Assembly: GCA_022570795.1 (NCBI GenBank)
Contig: JAKUDP010000003.1
Location: 248,001 to 312,000 of the forward strand
Direction of reading: 5' to 3'
Origin: Sphaerulina vaccinii
Lineage: Eukaryota > Ascomycota > Dothideomycetes > Mycosphaerellales > Mycosphaerellaceae
Length of the DNA: 64,000 nt
Shown here: piece after piece, positions 22,677 through 33,843 of the stretch
Layout of the letters: the number at the start of each line of letters is the position of its first letter
Position numbering within the stretch: position 1 is the stretch's first letter
Notes under the pieces: generated by a model
What the model saw: the letters and a program-made list of their open reading frames with translations, nothing else
Database searches by the model: none
What the model was told of the DNA's origin: nothing
Program-made: the position numbers and the translations under genes

Positions 22677-24323
22677 ATGACTCCAGAACCGCAACTCGAG
22701 TGTAAGAATACATACATCACGAGATCACCAGTTCATGATGCTGATTATCCGCCAGATGCTCCCAGTAGAGAAGACAAGAACAATCTAGTCACATGGAACA
22801 GTCCTAGTGATCCGCAGAATCCCAAGGACTGGTCTATGCGACGAAAATGGTGGACAACCGTAGTCGTTTCACTGTTCGCATTCATCAGTCCAGTGGCATC
22901 GACCATGATAGCGCCTGCTCTGAGATCCATCTCGCATGAGTTTGGTGTGGAAGAGGCTGTCAAAACGGAGATGATGCTCAGCATATTCGTGCTGGCGTAC
23001 GCATTTGGGCCTTTCTTCTTTGCGCCTCTTAGCGAGCTATGCGGTCGACGGATTGTGTTTCAGCTCGGAAATCTGTTCTTCTTTGCCTTCAATCTTGGCT
23101 GCGGATTTAGTCGGAGCTTCACTCAGATGTGAGCGAATGAGTGGTCATTCTAGAAACAGTCGAGGATCCAGGAGCTGACTTACAATGCAGGGTTGTTTGT
23201 CGGTTTCTCGCAGGCTTTGGAGGCAGTGTGGGATTGAGTATCGGTGGTGGTACGATCAGCGATATCTGGCATCGCCATCAAAGAGGTCGGGCGGTAGCCA
23301 TATATTCTCTGATGCCATTACTTGGACCAGCTGTCGGTATGTCCACTCATCTGCCACCTTGTGGTGCTTGTTACCATACGTGATTGAGCAGGCCCGCTGA
23401 CCTCTCAAGCAGGGCCGATCGTGGGAGCATTCATAGAAGAGCATACTACCTGGCGCTGGTGCTTTTGGAGCACTTCCGCAGCATGTGGCATCATTCAAGG
23501 AATCGCCTTCTTCTTTCTTCCCGAGACATACGCACCTGAGATTCTGCGAAGGAGGAAGCTCGCCATCAGCCGGGAAACAGGTCATGTTAGGCTCTACACC
23601 GAACACGAACGCACCACGTCATTGTCCCAGCAACTGCAGAAAGCAATGTGTCGGCCATTCCAGCTCTTTATCACCTATCCGATCATCCAGGTACTGACAA
23701 TCTACCTGGCCTATCTCTACGGCATAGCCTACCTGCTTATCGCCTCGTTTCCAACGCTATGGACATCTCCAGGATATTATGACGAGTCGGTAGAAGTAGC
23801 AGGATTGAACTATATCTCCATCGCAGTCGTTCTCTTTATAGGCGCGCAGACTGCCGCACCGCTGAACGACATGATTTGCGACCGCTTGACTGCACGCAAC
23901 AAGGGCGTTGCGATGCCAGAGTTTCGCATCCCCTCCATGATACCAGGAAGCATCATAATTCCGCTCGGCCTCCTATGGTATGGTTGGACCGCTGAGACGC
24001 ACGTGCATTGGATCCTGCCAAACCTTGGCGTAGCAATCTTTTCGTCAGGAACTGTGATAATCGTGACATGCGTCCAGACATATATCATTGATGGGTATAC
24101 GAGCTATGCGTCATCTGCTCTGGCGGCTGCTGTGTGTCTGCGATCGCTTGCAGGCTTTGGTTTTCCTCTCTTTGCACCGTATCTGTATACATCGATTGGG
24201 TTCGGCTGGAGCTCGACATTGCTTGGCGCCGTCGCTATGGTTGTTGGAGTTCCAGCACCGCTATTGTTGTGGAAGTATGGCCCGGCTCTGCGTGCGAGAA
24301 ATCGGCGGAGTGACAGTGATTGA
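22677..24323 (+). CDS. MFS transporter, DHA1 (drug:H+ antiporter) type
   Basis: Plasma-membrane exporter of small molecules; the substrate is unknown. Exons 22677-23128, 23191-23336 and 23413-24323 with introns of 62 and 76 bp; 1509 nt, 502 residues. The cytosolic N-terminus carries the family block NPKDWSMRRKWW. About 12 membrane spans follow, with the DHA1 motif A region (PLSELCGRRIVF) and the antiporter-like GxxLGPxVGP block reconstructed as LGPAVGPIVGAF across intron 2. There is a central cytosolic loop (ILRRRKLAIS). The C-terminus ends in basic residues. It sits next to the adenylate-forming enzyme, so export of that enzyme's product is a reasonable inference but not shown. Confidence 0.9.
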
Positions 24324-24519
24324 GCTGTCTTCGGGTGATTGTTGCTACGCGAGCTGGTGCCTGAATCATAGTGTTTCCGACAAAGTTGCTTCATTAGGCA
24401 GCCAGAATCCCAAGCTACCCAGCAATGCCTTGAGCGTGAGCTGCTCGAGCGGAAAGCCTGTGTCACTCTCTGATCCCTTCCCACACGTGTCTGACCTCGC
24501 TGAAAGTACCTTTAGTGGC

Positions 24520-24910
24520 TTAGTAGCCACGTCCACCACGGAAACCTCCCCTACCACGTCCGCCACGCCCTCTTTCGCCACCAAAGCCACCACCACCACG
24601 ACTGCGAGCAGCAAGCTCTCTTGCCCTCTCAATTTCACTTCTGACTGCCCCGCGCGACCGCTCCGCCAACGGAACATCACCATATCCTCTAGCATTCTCC
24701 TTCTCCTTTTCTCTGTTAGCTTTCATAGCTGCCAAGCCCTCCTCGCTAAAGCCCCAGTAATTTCGCGTTGGTCGTGTAGTATCCTTCCACACTTTGTTAC
24801 CCAAATCGTTGATGTCCTCCACTTCGTCAGCGTTGGTAGGTTCGAATTGGGCGAGCATGTCTTTCATGACGGATCTGGTGGCGGCTTTGGTTGAGGAGTC
24901 CCAGGGTTTG
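24520..24910 (-). CDS. 3' exon of an RGG-box protein, 5' end unresolved
   Basis: The last exon is clear: an acceptor (GATATAG, with AAGCTAAC upstream as branch site) opens at 24910. The protein then reads through an acidic segment and a charged helix (AAMKANREKEKENARGYG) to a C-terminal RGG tail that looks like RNA binding. I could not place exon 1 securely. A phase-compatible donor at GTATCC (about 24978) would join a short exon of unconvincing sequence. Upstream of that lies the minisatellite, which may have displaced or expanded within the 5' part of this gene. Family not recognised. Confidence 0.55.
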
Positions 24911-25034
24911 CCTATATCACATTGATGTTAGCTTTGTGTCTCTGAGAAGTTCGAAAGGAACTGTATGCGCTATGGATACGATCTTGCGGGCGTGGTAATG
25001 AAGCAATTGCAGAGCAGAACGCCCAAAGAAGATG

Positions 25035-26010
25035 TATCTCGAACAGATCACAAGAAGTCCCTAGCGCCATAGTCGCCGTTCCTACAGCCTGGTAGCTCAG
25101 CGATCGGAGAGAAGAACATGCCAGAGATTGATTATCTCTGAAAGGTCGAATGAGTCTCTTTGGCGCCAGGCCTGCGGCTTCGTAAGCGTAGTAAACCGAA
25201 GAATGCGGAGAAGACCGGTCGCGCTGGCTCTGAAAGGTCGGTAGGATTCCAATAGGGCCATGTCTGCGGTTTAATAAGCGTAGTAGCTTGGAGGCAGCAG
25301 AGAAGACCGGTCGTGCCATCTCTGGAAGGTCGATAGGTTTCCAATAGGGCCAGGCCTGCAATGCTAGAAGCGCAATAGGCCAGAGAAAGCGGAGAAGACC
25401 GGCCAAACGACAGATCCATCTCTGAAAAGCTAACGAAGAACTTTCTGCACTACGTCTATGACCTCGTGAGCGCAGTAGCTCAGGGATAGGCAGAGAGGCA
25501 TGCTTGAGGACCATCAATCTCTGAAAGCTCGAAGGGTTCTCGACAGCGACAGGCCTAGGATTGCATAAGCGCAGTAGTTCAGAAATATGCAGAGATGCAT
25601 GCTTGAGGACCGTCCATCTCTGAAAGCCCGAGGGCTTCTCGACAGCGACAGGCCTGGGGTCTCATAAGCGTAGTAGCTTCGAGGCAGCAGAGAACATCGG
25701 TCGTGCCCTCTCTGAAAGGTCGATAGGATTACCATAGGGCCAGGTGTGTGTTCTCATGAGCGTACCGGTTCGGAAATGGGCAGAGAAGCATGCCTGAGGA
25801 ATGCCCATCTCTGAAAGGTCGATAGGGTCTCGAAAGGGCCAGATGTGTGTTCTTATGAGCGCAGTAGCTTGGAAAAGTGCGGAGAAGTGTACCTGGGAAA
25901 TGTCCATCTCCGAAAGCTGGAAGGATTCTTGACACCGGCAGGCCTGCGAGCTCGTGAGCGTAGTGGCTCGGGAATCTGCAGAGATGAACGCGCGCAGACA
26001 GTTAATTTCA
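25035..26010. repeat. Minisatellite, about ten units of 92 or 99 bp
   Basis: A recurring block begins TCTCTGAAAGGTCGATAGG, continues with a GGGCCAGG..TG.. segment and a cGTAGTAGCTtGG..GCAGAGAAG segment, and restarts. Block starts fall near 25134, 25226, 25318, 25418, 25517, 25616, 25708, 25807 and 25906, with a degenerate unit before. Spacings are mostly 92 or 99, so two unit lengths are mixed. Copies differ by 15-30 percent by eye, so it is not a fresh expansion. Open frames through it (for example minus strand 25517-24912) are an effect of the repeat. Confidence 0.85.
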
Positions 26011-26099
26011 GACAAGGCCTATGTGCAGACCGCTAACCGGGTGGGGTATCTTCGCTTAAGTACAGGTAATCGCTCCACAAACAAACAGAAACCACGCCA

Positions 26100-27192
26100 C
26101 TAGTAATCACACTTGTAAAGAAGAACATGCTCACCTCCATCGTCGAAGTAAGTGGCAGAGACAGCGCGCACAGGGTAGCCGCGCTCACGGCGGAGGCGCA
26201 TGGCGTTGGCGGCGGGGAGGCGGTGAGCCGGGCCATCTGGGTCGCTCTCCAGAACGTGGCGAGCTGGTGCGACTGGGTCGCCGTGGACGCGGGCGGCGAG
26301 GGCGGAGGAGTCATCGTCGAGATCGGAGTCGTTGACCTGAGCGGGAGTACGTGCATCCGGGGCGGAGAGGTAGACACTCATGAAGCGGGCGTCGAGTGTG
26401 TTGACGGCGCCGGGGTGGACAAGGGCCAAGTGAGACATCACCCCTTCGAGTGTCTCTCCGTGTGCTGAAGGAACCGAGGCGCCGCGGGCAGCTGCTAGGA
26501 CGAATAGCTTGAGCATGAGAGTCTTGAGCCAGTCAATGATAGGCTTGGGTGAGTCTTTGAGCACGCTCTCCATCAAGGTGGAAAGAAAGTACAGCATATT
26601 TACGCGTCGATCGTGTGCGTTGTCGCCGTTGAGGTGGTAGAAGCCGTTTCCTCGAGCAAAGCCCGAGTCGAGTGGGGTGAGGCCAGCTGACAAGGCAAGG
26701 AGGAAGTCGTTAAAGGCACGACGGACTTCTGGACCGTTGAGTATGATGTTCTCCATGACTGCTTGGGTAGCTTGCTAATGTGAGGGAGGAATGTAAGTTG
26801 ACTTCTCGAAGAAAGAAAGTGGGGAGGGACGATAAGTGGGGGTGTTAATCACAAACCTCGTTGTCATCTGCGCTGAGGAGGTTGCAAGCGTTGAGGATCT
26901 TCTCAGAGAGCGTGAAAGCTTCGTCTAGTGTCTTGCCGTTCTTCACAAGAATGGCAACGAAGACTGCCTCAGGACAGTGTGTCTTTCTGGCGGTGACCAT
27001 CTTGGTAACAAAGGGGTTGAAGCGTCCTTGTTGGCCCTTGCAGATCATGGCGTAGATGTATGAGGCGTCCTCATACATGATCTCGACAGGGTCTTCCTCA
27101 ATGACCATATCGGGAAGGCGACGTTGGGCGGCGCCGGTCTCAGCGCGGAGTTCATGGACCAAGGCGGACAATTCAATTGCGCGACGAGACAT
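26100..27192 (-). CDS. Unrecognised two-exon protein, 336 residues
   Basis: Exons 27192-26857 and 26774-26100 with an 82-bp intron (unusual GTTTGT donor, ACATTAG acceptor) joining DDNE to QATQAVMENII. Start chosen at MSRRAIEL: the in-frame extension upstream covers a tandem DNA duplication and has no protein character. The protein looks largely helical and soluble, without signal peptide or membrane span. It has an acidic stretch (NDSDLDDDSS) and a conserved-looking centre (NGFYHLNGDNAHDRRVNML). I do not recognise the family. It lies between the minisatellite and HID1. Confidence 0.65.
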
Positions 27193-27300
27193 CTTGAGTG
27201 TTTCTGAAAGGGTGATTGCGAAATCGCAGGGCTTGTGTTGGATGTCAATGGCGCGGAGGTGTGAGAAAAGCAGAGACGCGTCCTTGAATTTGTGCGTTCT

Positions 27301-27630
27301 CCGAAAACTTGCTTGTCGAAAGTTACTGGTACAGGCGCGAGCGGCGGTGCGTGGTTCTTGAAGATATGGCGGAGATGCTGCTGCGGCGCGTGGTGTCTGT
27401 GACTGGTGAAGGTGGTGACGAGCAATGCTGTGGTTGTTGTGATGAAGAAGAGGGGCTGAAAGTGCGCGTTTCTCGGATACTTGCTCGTCGAGAGTTACTG
27501 GCACCAGCACGAGCGGCAATGCGTGGCTCTTGAAGATATGGCGGAGATGGTGCTGCGCGTGGTGTCTGTGACTGTTGAAGGTGGTCACGAACAATGTTGT
27601 GGTTGTTGTGATGAAGAAGAGGGGTGAAAG
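27301..27630. repeat. Tandem duplication upstream of the unrecognised gene
   Basis: Copy 1 at about 27301-27462 and copy 2 at about 27475-27630 (offset about 172 bp). They share long blocks such as GAAGATATGGCGGAGATG and TGTGGTTGTTGTGATGAAGA. The copies differ by scattered substitutions and small indels. They lie in the 5' region of the gene starting at 27192, so they may be 5' UTR or promoter. Confidence 0.8.
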
Positions 27631-28045
27631 TTGAGGCGAAGGGTGAGCTTTTTGTAGGCCGAAAAGCTTTGGCCAGTTGCCAGCCTTGGCACTACCATGG
27701 CTCCTTCCTCACCTGCTCGTCGCTTCAGTATAGTTTGAGTAGGTATGGGTATAGTCTTCTCGCTGAAGCAGCCCCTGTCAGCGATATATGTCTTGTCGTT
27801 GGTAGATGAACGATCAACGGACGAACTCACCAGACCACAGCAAACTAAGCAACTGTTCGTTCCAGGCATACGATCAACGATGCTCGAGAGGCAGCAACGA
27901 CTCCACGAACGAGTGATTTCAGCACCTCCGTAAGCGGCAGGCACTCCTCACCTCCACCCTCCGCATCTCACGCTTCCGACTTCGATTCTCCCACGATCTC
28001 GCCGACCGCGCTCACAGCATTGCCCACGAACCAAGAGCTGGAAAG

Positions 28046-31000
28046 ATGGGTGTATCAGAGAGCAAGATCGCTTTCAAGCAGAGCGTCTTCAAGCTCATTG
28101 GGGACAAGGTGTTGCAGCCGGACGACGAAATATTCGTGAAGTATTGGACCATACCAGAGCGCGTGGACGATGTCTTCGACCTGTGGGTCGGAGGAGACGT
28201 ACGCGTCTTGACATACACCCATGCCTCTGAGCCAGGAGGATCAAAGGCCACGCCTGGCGAACAATGCTCGCCCATGACCAATCTCGAGACGCTCCTCTAC
28301 AGCGCCATCGCGCAGCTCAGAAAGCTTCAGGAGGATACAACACAGCCCGACGAGCTGGTGACCCGCCAGATCCTCAACTGCATGCGCATCCTGACCAGGG
28401 TCATGCCATTCATCTTTGAGGCGGAGCACCTGAGAGACTGGTACGATCGATTCTTCTGGCAGCCGAGGAAGCCACAATTCCTCAAGTGGGACGACAAGCG
28501 TGATACACCAACTCAGCTGTTCGACGGACTGGAACCAAGCAGGTTGTACGAGAAGGCCGATCAGCACAAAGAGATTGGCCCACCGCTTGGTGAAACGCTT
28601 CTCAGTACCATAGTCGACTACCTTTTCTGGCGAGGCTTGACTCTGCCAGCACAGTATGACGAGAATGGGAGGTCTGACAGGGGATACGAAAGAAAGGTGT
28701 GGAAGACAGGCATTGGCTGCACCAACGACCCAAAGTGCACAACGGAGCACGAAAGAAACCAATACGAAATAGTCAGATTGCTTCTGACTTTGACAAGCAA
28801 GCCTCTATATTTGAGGCCAGATCAGGTGGCGCTGTTCGATAACAAAGCGCTCACGTACCTCACCACGAGGTTGGACAAGCGAGTCGTGAACGCCATCAAC
28901 TGCTCGTGCCTGAACACTGTCATGAGGTTCAACCCCAACTTGTGGACCATACCAAGTGGCTGGCAGGGAGCCCGGGACAATAAGAAGCTTCTGGTGCTCA
29001 ACTGCATCCAGTTCTTGTTAGTGACGATGGTGTACATGCCGCCGGATGGGAAGAATATGTTTAGGTCATCGATCGGCGCACTGTTTCGACCAGACGACTT
29101 CCAGTTCATCCATCATGGCATTAATGTGGTCATCTCCCAGCCAGTGAGCGTATCGAGTCCTAAGGTATGTATGGTGTGCTAACAATTAGTGCAGATGACT
29201 TCCAGTAACTTCAGCATTGGCAAGACCAACGCAGCCCATCACGCCACTGAGATGATCAGCTTTCTCTGGGAACTCATCCAATGCAACAAGCGGTTCCGAC
29301 GTTACCTCTGCGAAACCAAAGTAGGCATGGACTATCTCGTCATCCTCTTGTTCTATGCCCGAGACTCTGTAGGCGACGAGATGAAGCAAGGCTTGATGAG
29401 AATGGCCATCTTCGTGATCCAGTCCTTGAGTGTCGAAGCAGCATTCAACGCGAAGCTGAATACACCTTTCCTCCACGTCGGAAGTCTACCGCCCGTCATG
29501 CGAGTAGAAAATTTCCATGGCTCCTATGCCGACTTCTTGATTTGCGTACGTTTGTCTAGCATAGTTCCTTGTCGCGACGATCCTTTGCTGATTAGTGTCA
29601 AGTCCATCCACTCCCTCATCACGCTGTCCCACGGACGCCTCGAACCTGTCTACCCTGCGCTGTTTAACATCATCAAGAATGTCACTCCATATGCAAAGAA
29701 TTTGCAGCGCGCCACATCCTCAAAGGTGATGAACCTCTTCGAAATTGTCTCCGCACCGAGCTTCTGTTTGAAGAACGACTCCAACCACCTCATCTTGAAG
29801 ACTTTGCTTGAGGGCTGCAACGCTCTCCTCGAGAACCACCTACGTGGTAAGTTCAAATCTTCGATTTCTTGTCCTTCGCTTCCGATGCTGGTGCAGCCAA
29901 TGTACTCGCGACCGCAGAAATTGGCCAGCACCAGCGATCTCAGTAAGTTTGCGTGGCGTCGACCTTCGTGGATCAGTGGGTCGGCCGTGATGGAGGGTTA
30001 TGGACCGCCGAAGAGTTCGCATGTGCGAAAGCCGATTAATTTTGGCTTCTTCGATGTTGACGGCTTGTAGTCGACTTTGGAGGCATCGCCAATCCGCAGA
30101 ACACTTCGCTTGTGCGTACGCAGACCAATCTCGGCGACTTGTAGTCGACTTTCGAGGCGTGGCTGGTCCATGTCGAGGAGTTGGGCTCATGTTCGAGGTG
30201 GCTTCTTTGTTTGCGCTTTTTCTTTGTTTAGTTCGAGACCTGCGAGAATTAATGGACCGTGCACTTGCCTTTGTCTTTTGCATCTGCGAGCCGTTACAGT
30301 AGCTGACTCCATCGCACACGCAGAAAATCAGCAGTTCGTGAAGGTGCTTGTTGCGAGCAAGAAGCGTTTCACAACGCTGCGCGAACTCACCATAGAGGGC
30401 GCCCAGGCGGAACTCGAACGACAAGCCATAGAGCGCAAAGATCGCGGCGATGGCAGCGCATCGCGTGGCAACTCGATGGACAGCATGCGGAGGCCTGCTC
30501 CGGTACGGACGCCTTCACTTGCTGAGGTGCCTGAAGATAGTCAATTCACGATAGGTGACGATGATGATGAGGATGAAGACGACACAGCCGTTACTAGCGC
30601 CACCAGCCCTGCACGTCTCAGTGAAAAGGCAAGAGGCAAACAACCAGCAGCCTTGCGTGTCTCAACCTCACGGAACGCTTCAACAACGAGTTTAAACACG
30701 CTCACGACGCCAGCAACAAGCACATCTGCAACGTTTCTACCTTCCGAACAGTGGCTAGAAAACTGGTACACACAACTACCCCTCGAACCCATACTCAAAG
30801 TCATCGAAGAACACGAAGAACATGGCTTCACAAGAGACTCTACCTTCAGGCGACCAGAAGAAGCAGCAGACCATGCAGATCTTTCCAGCACAGCTTCAGA
30901 GAATCAATCCGGCTACAGACGAGAAGCCCGTCAATCCTCCCAACTCACCCGCCAGTCCGTCGAAAGTGGCCGCAGCAGCAGCACGCAAGAAACACAAGGA

Positions 31001-31544
31001 GCCGATGGACAAGGTCATCTCGGATCTAAAGGTAAATACCACGCTACGAGGGAGAAGAAGAGGGTAGTGTGGGATTTTGCTGACTTCTTAGGGATGACAG
31101 ATGATATCAAACCCGCCGCAGGAGGACCGGTCAACTTCGTCTGGACAGCAGTAGCTATTGGGTGGTAAGTGAAGTGACAATGCGGAGGCGTTACCGACAT
31201 CTCACCTGTCTTACGTACACTGAGGCAGTGGGCTGAGCGGCAGACCGCGTTGAAACGTTTGCCCTCTCTTCAGAGATACTTGCTAACTCTTGGCTCGTCA
31301 CAGGTACAACGCACTCATATGGAGCAGAATCTACCTACAAGAAGCTGAAGCCTTTCAAGGCAGTGGAGGACTATACAGCAGTACGGATATCAAGCTGTTC
31401 AGACGACAGGGTGCTAGCCAAGAGATCAGTCTGCGAAGCCCGAAGGGCGCGATTGATGCTGTGGGATTGAGCTTGGCGAATAGGATCAGTAGTATCAACT
31501 TACCTGATGCGCTGGGAGGGAACAGTGGGTCTGCTACGAAGTAG
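28046..31544 (+). CDS. HID1-family protein (Hid-1/dymeclin-like, Golgi trafficking)
   Basis: Peripheral membrane protein known from fission yeast and animals to act in Golgi/endosome traffic. Exons 28046-29143, 29195-29545, 29603-29846, 30324-31164 and 31304-31544; 2775 nt, 924 residues. The N-terminus MGVSESKIAFKQSVFKL, including the myristoylation-type MG start, is the family hallmark. Later blocks include TLLSTIVDYLFWRGLTLP, SHGRLEPVYPAL and the C-terminal SPKGAIDAVGLSLANRI. Intron 2 uses a weak CAAG acceptor, chosen by frame. Intron 3 is 477 bp and contains a decoy exon. Exon 4 has an acidic and Ser-rich insertion; in about 30822-31067 a second frame is also open, so the local protein sequence there is less certain. 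Confidence 0.87.
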
Positions 31545-31673
31545 ATATCATGGAGAATGGAACAAGTGAAATGAAGCCGTTCTGGCATACCTGAAGAGGT
31601 AAGAGGTGACGATCATGAGCTATCTCGGTGTAAAGTTGAACAAGCTAGCTTAATCAAGCTGGGCAAGCCCAGA

Positions 31674-31970
31674 ATGGCGAGAAACCCACGGGAATGGTCC
31701 ATGGAGTGGGCATTAACATATAAGCAAAGAAACGGATATAATTGCGGTACGCATGCAGTGCACAGCCTTGTGGACTTAGCATATCGCAACAATTTCAAGC
31801 AGTTTCACAGTGCGAAGGCGATCCGTGTCCATCACGTTGACCGAATCTGGATGGCGCTTCAGCACAGATCTATAGGACGAGATCACCACAACTTTGAACG
31901 ACTACACGAACGCTGGCGTTACTGTGATGAGTTTACGAGAACCGCAAAGGTGAGATCTATGCTGCTCTGA
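31674..31970 (+). pseudogene. Relic with a C48 (Ulp1-like) peptidase Cys motif
   Basis: A 98-residue frame contains QRNGYNCGTHAVHSL, resembling the QxNGxDCG active-site Cys motif of SUMO/NEDD8-type C48 peptidases. The upstream catalytic His/Asp part is missing and nothing before 31674 continues it. Either a gene fragment or the tail of a mobile element that carried such a protease. The rest of the frame is unrecognised. Confidence 0.35.
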
Positions 31971-32110
31971 AACTGGATGACGCACTATCAATGAAGAGGA
32001 TTCGAATTGGAGAAAGAAAGATGAGCTTGCAAAAGCTGGGATATAAATACACAGTTTCTATGCTGATATACAAGGACATCTACCCAATCGCTGCGCACTG
32101 CGCACTGCGG

Positions 32111-33631
32111 CTACCGGCGACGCAACCCAACCTTTGGCCTCAGCCACGCATGGCTCGAACTTCCACGAATCTGCATCGGACCATGATATGATGTCTGAGG
32201 CAGAATCGGGAGCTCCATGATAGCAGCCTGGACGCGCGCTATTTCAGCTGCATGAGCCAGCTCACTTGGGCGCTGTCCTGCATCGTTCTGCTCGACTCTC
32301 TCGACTCTCTCGAAAAGGAAAGCCTCCGGCCAGATCTCCTTTGGCAATCGACCTCCACCATCATGCCACACCTGAAGACCTGCTCCCAGTCTAGCAGAAA
32401 GACGATGCAACCGCAGCGAATCTGTAGTTTGTGGACGATCAGCTGGATCAGTCTTGTGACAAGTAAGCACAAGCTCAAGAATCTCCTGCTCGTTGCAAGA
32501 GCTCGAAGCAGCGAGGTCAGCTCTGGTCTTGTCAGCAGGCTGGAAGAGATAACTTTTACCTGTGATGACCTGGTATAGAGTGACTCCAAATGCATACCAA
32601 TCGCCACCTGTGCCCTGAAGAACCTGGTCATCTTCAACAAGGCTCGCAGTCGGGCTTTCACTGCTGGTCTCGAGAGGACCACAGATCAACTCAGGTGCCA
32701 AGTAGCCTCTGGTGCCGCCGACACCTTTGTTCATCTGCTCTGAAGACGCGAGGCCGAAGTCAGCCAGGAGGACTCGTGGAAGGCCATTTGAAGCGGGATT
32801 GCTCTTGTCAAGAAAGATGTTCTTCTCCTTGATATCGCGATGGAAGATTGGCACATCGCGGTGATGCTGGATCTCATCAGTCGCGGCGTGGTATGTCTCG
32901 CCATGATGCATGTAGAGCATCGCATCGAGCATGCTAGACACGAAGTGCTGGACGAACTGGACTGGCATCTGCTGGCGCGAGGCACGGAGGGACGTGACAA
33001 AGTCACATACGTCTCCGCCATCGCAGTATTGCAGCACGATATTCGCAATACAGAATGGTCCATCATAGTTCAGGTGCACCTTTTCGATCTTGATGATGTT
33101 CTCGTGGTCCAGATCCTGGAGGATAGTCGCCTCCGTCAGGCCTTCGAGCGGGTTTGGAGAGTCCTGCTTGTCGGCCACGGGAATCTGCTTTACGATGAAT
33201 TGCTTCTCTGTTGTGATATGACGCACGAGATGTATGGGGTTATTGAAGTGTCCAAGATCGCCATTTAGCGTCTTGACCAGCTCATATTCTCCTGGTAGAC
33301 GGTCCGGCATGGGCGGTATAGAGCTTGGTACTCCGCCGATCCAGGCTTGCATAGACACCGCTTGCGCAGGATCTCGAACCAGTGTCTCGGACTGCTGTTC
33401 TAGGTGGATGGGAATACCTGCCGCGACCTGGGTGCCATCGAAGTCGACAAACGCAAGAACATCACTGTTAGGTAGAGCTTGCTCAGCTGTGACTTGGGCG
33501 TTTCGATGCTTCCGCCAGCGCTGAACTATGCGACCCGGCAATGAAGACCTGCTCCGTTGTGTGGTATCACAAATCTTTAGCACATTCTTGCAGCACGAAT
33601 GCCCAATCTGGCGCAGTCTGGTAAGATCCAT
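32111..33631 (-). CDS. Protein kinase, Ser/Thr type (fungal-specific)
   Basis: A single exon of 506 residues. The kinase domain starts near residue 113. The glycine loop is degenerate (TLNGDLGHFNNP). The VAIK-type Lys is in FIVKQIP, the catalytic loop is FHRDIKEKNIFL, DFG is present as LADFGLA, and APE as YLAPEL. So catalytic residues are kept despite the odd loop. An insertion follows the DFG region, and the C-terminus is Ala/Glu-rich. I cannot place it in a named subfamily; NEK-like features are weak. It is divergent from a second kinase gene. Confidence 0.8.
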   Translation of the reverse strand: MDLTRLRQIGHSCCKNVLKICDTTQRSRSSLPGRIVQRWRKHRNAQVTAEQALPNSDVLAFVDFDGTQVAAGIPIHLEQQSETLVRDPAQAVSMQAWIGGVPSSIPPMPDRLPGEYELVKTLNGDLGHFNNPIHLVRHITTEKQFIVKQIPVADKQDSPNPLEGLTEATILQDLDHENIIKIEKVHLNYDGPFCIANIVLQYCDGGDVCDFVTSLRASRQQMPVQFVQHFVSSMLDAMLYMHHGETYHAATDEIQHHRDVPIFHRDIKEKNIFLDKSNPASNGLPRVLLADFGLASSEQMNKGVGGTRGYLAPELICGPLETSSESPTASLVEDDQVLQGTGGDWYAFGVTLYQVITGKSYLFQPADKTRADLAASSSCNEQEILELVLTCHKTDPADRPQTTDSLRLHRLSARLGAGLQVWHDGGGRLPKEIWPEAFLFERVERVEQNDAGQRPSELAHAAEIARVQAAIMELPILPQTSYHGPMQIRGSSSHAWLRPKVGLRRR

Positions 33632-33843
33632 GGTATATCGTTGTTTGAGAAGGTCTGTCGTGTATTGCTTGCTGTTGCGAGTAAGTTATCTGAAAGGAAT
33701 GACAAGTCCAGCTTGACAACAGATGAAAGTGGTGTGGAAGAGTATATTGTTGCTTCTCAGAAGGGCAAAGTAAAAGGCATACCAATTCACAGCACGATCT
33801 GGCCATCCCGGACGTGTTATAGGACTGGCCCAAGCCATTGAGC

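Noticed and set aside
24912..25517. 201-codon open frame on the minus strand
   Set aside because: It lies inside the minisatellite and its apparent protein repeats follow the DNA repeat; unit lengths of 92 bp break any shared frame.
26100..27192. Idea that the unrecognised gene is an endogenous mononegavirus nucleoprotein
   Set aside because: Size and helical look are compatible, but I see no diagnostic motif and the gene carries a spliceosomal intron. Left only as something a fold search could test.
29165..29194. 30-bp intron in HID1 using the GTATGT at 29165
   Set aside because: Too short for a fungal intron; the GTGAGC donor at 29144 gives 51 bp and a better protein join.
29898..29943. 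46-nt segment in HID1 intron 3 as a coding exon
   Set aside because: Including it shifts the frame of the next exon; direct joining gives the natural HLRENQQFVKVL.
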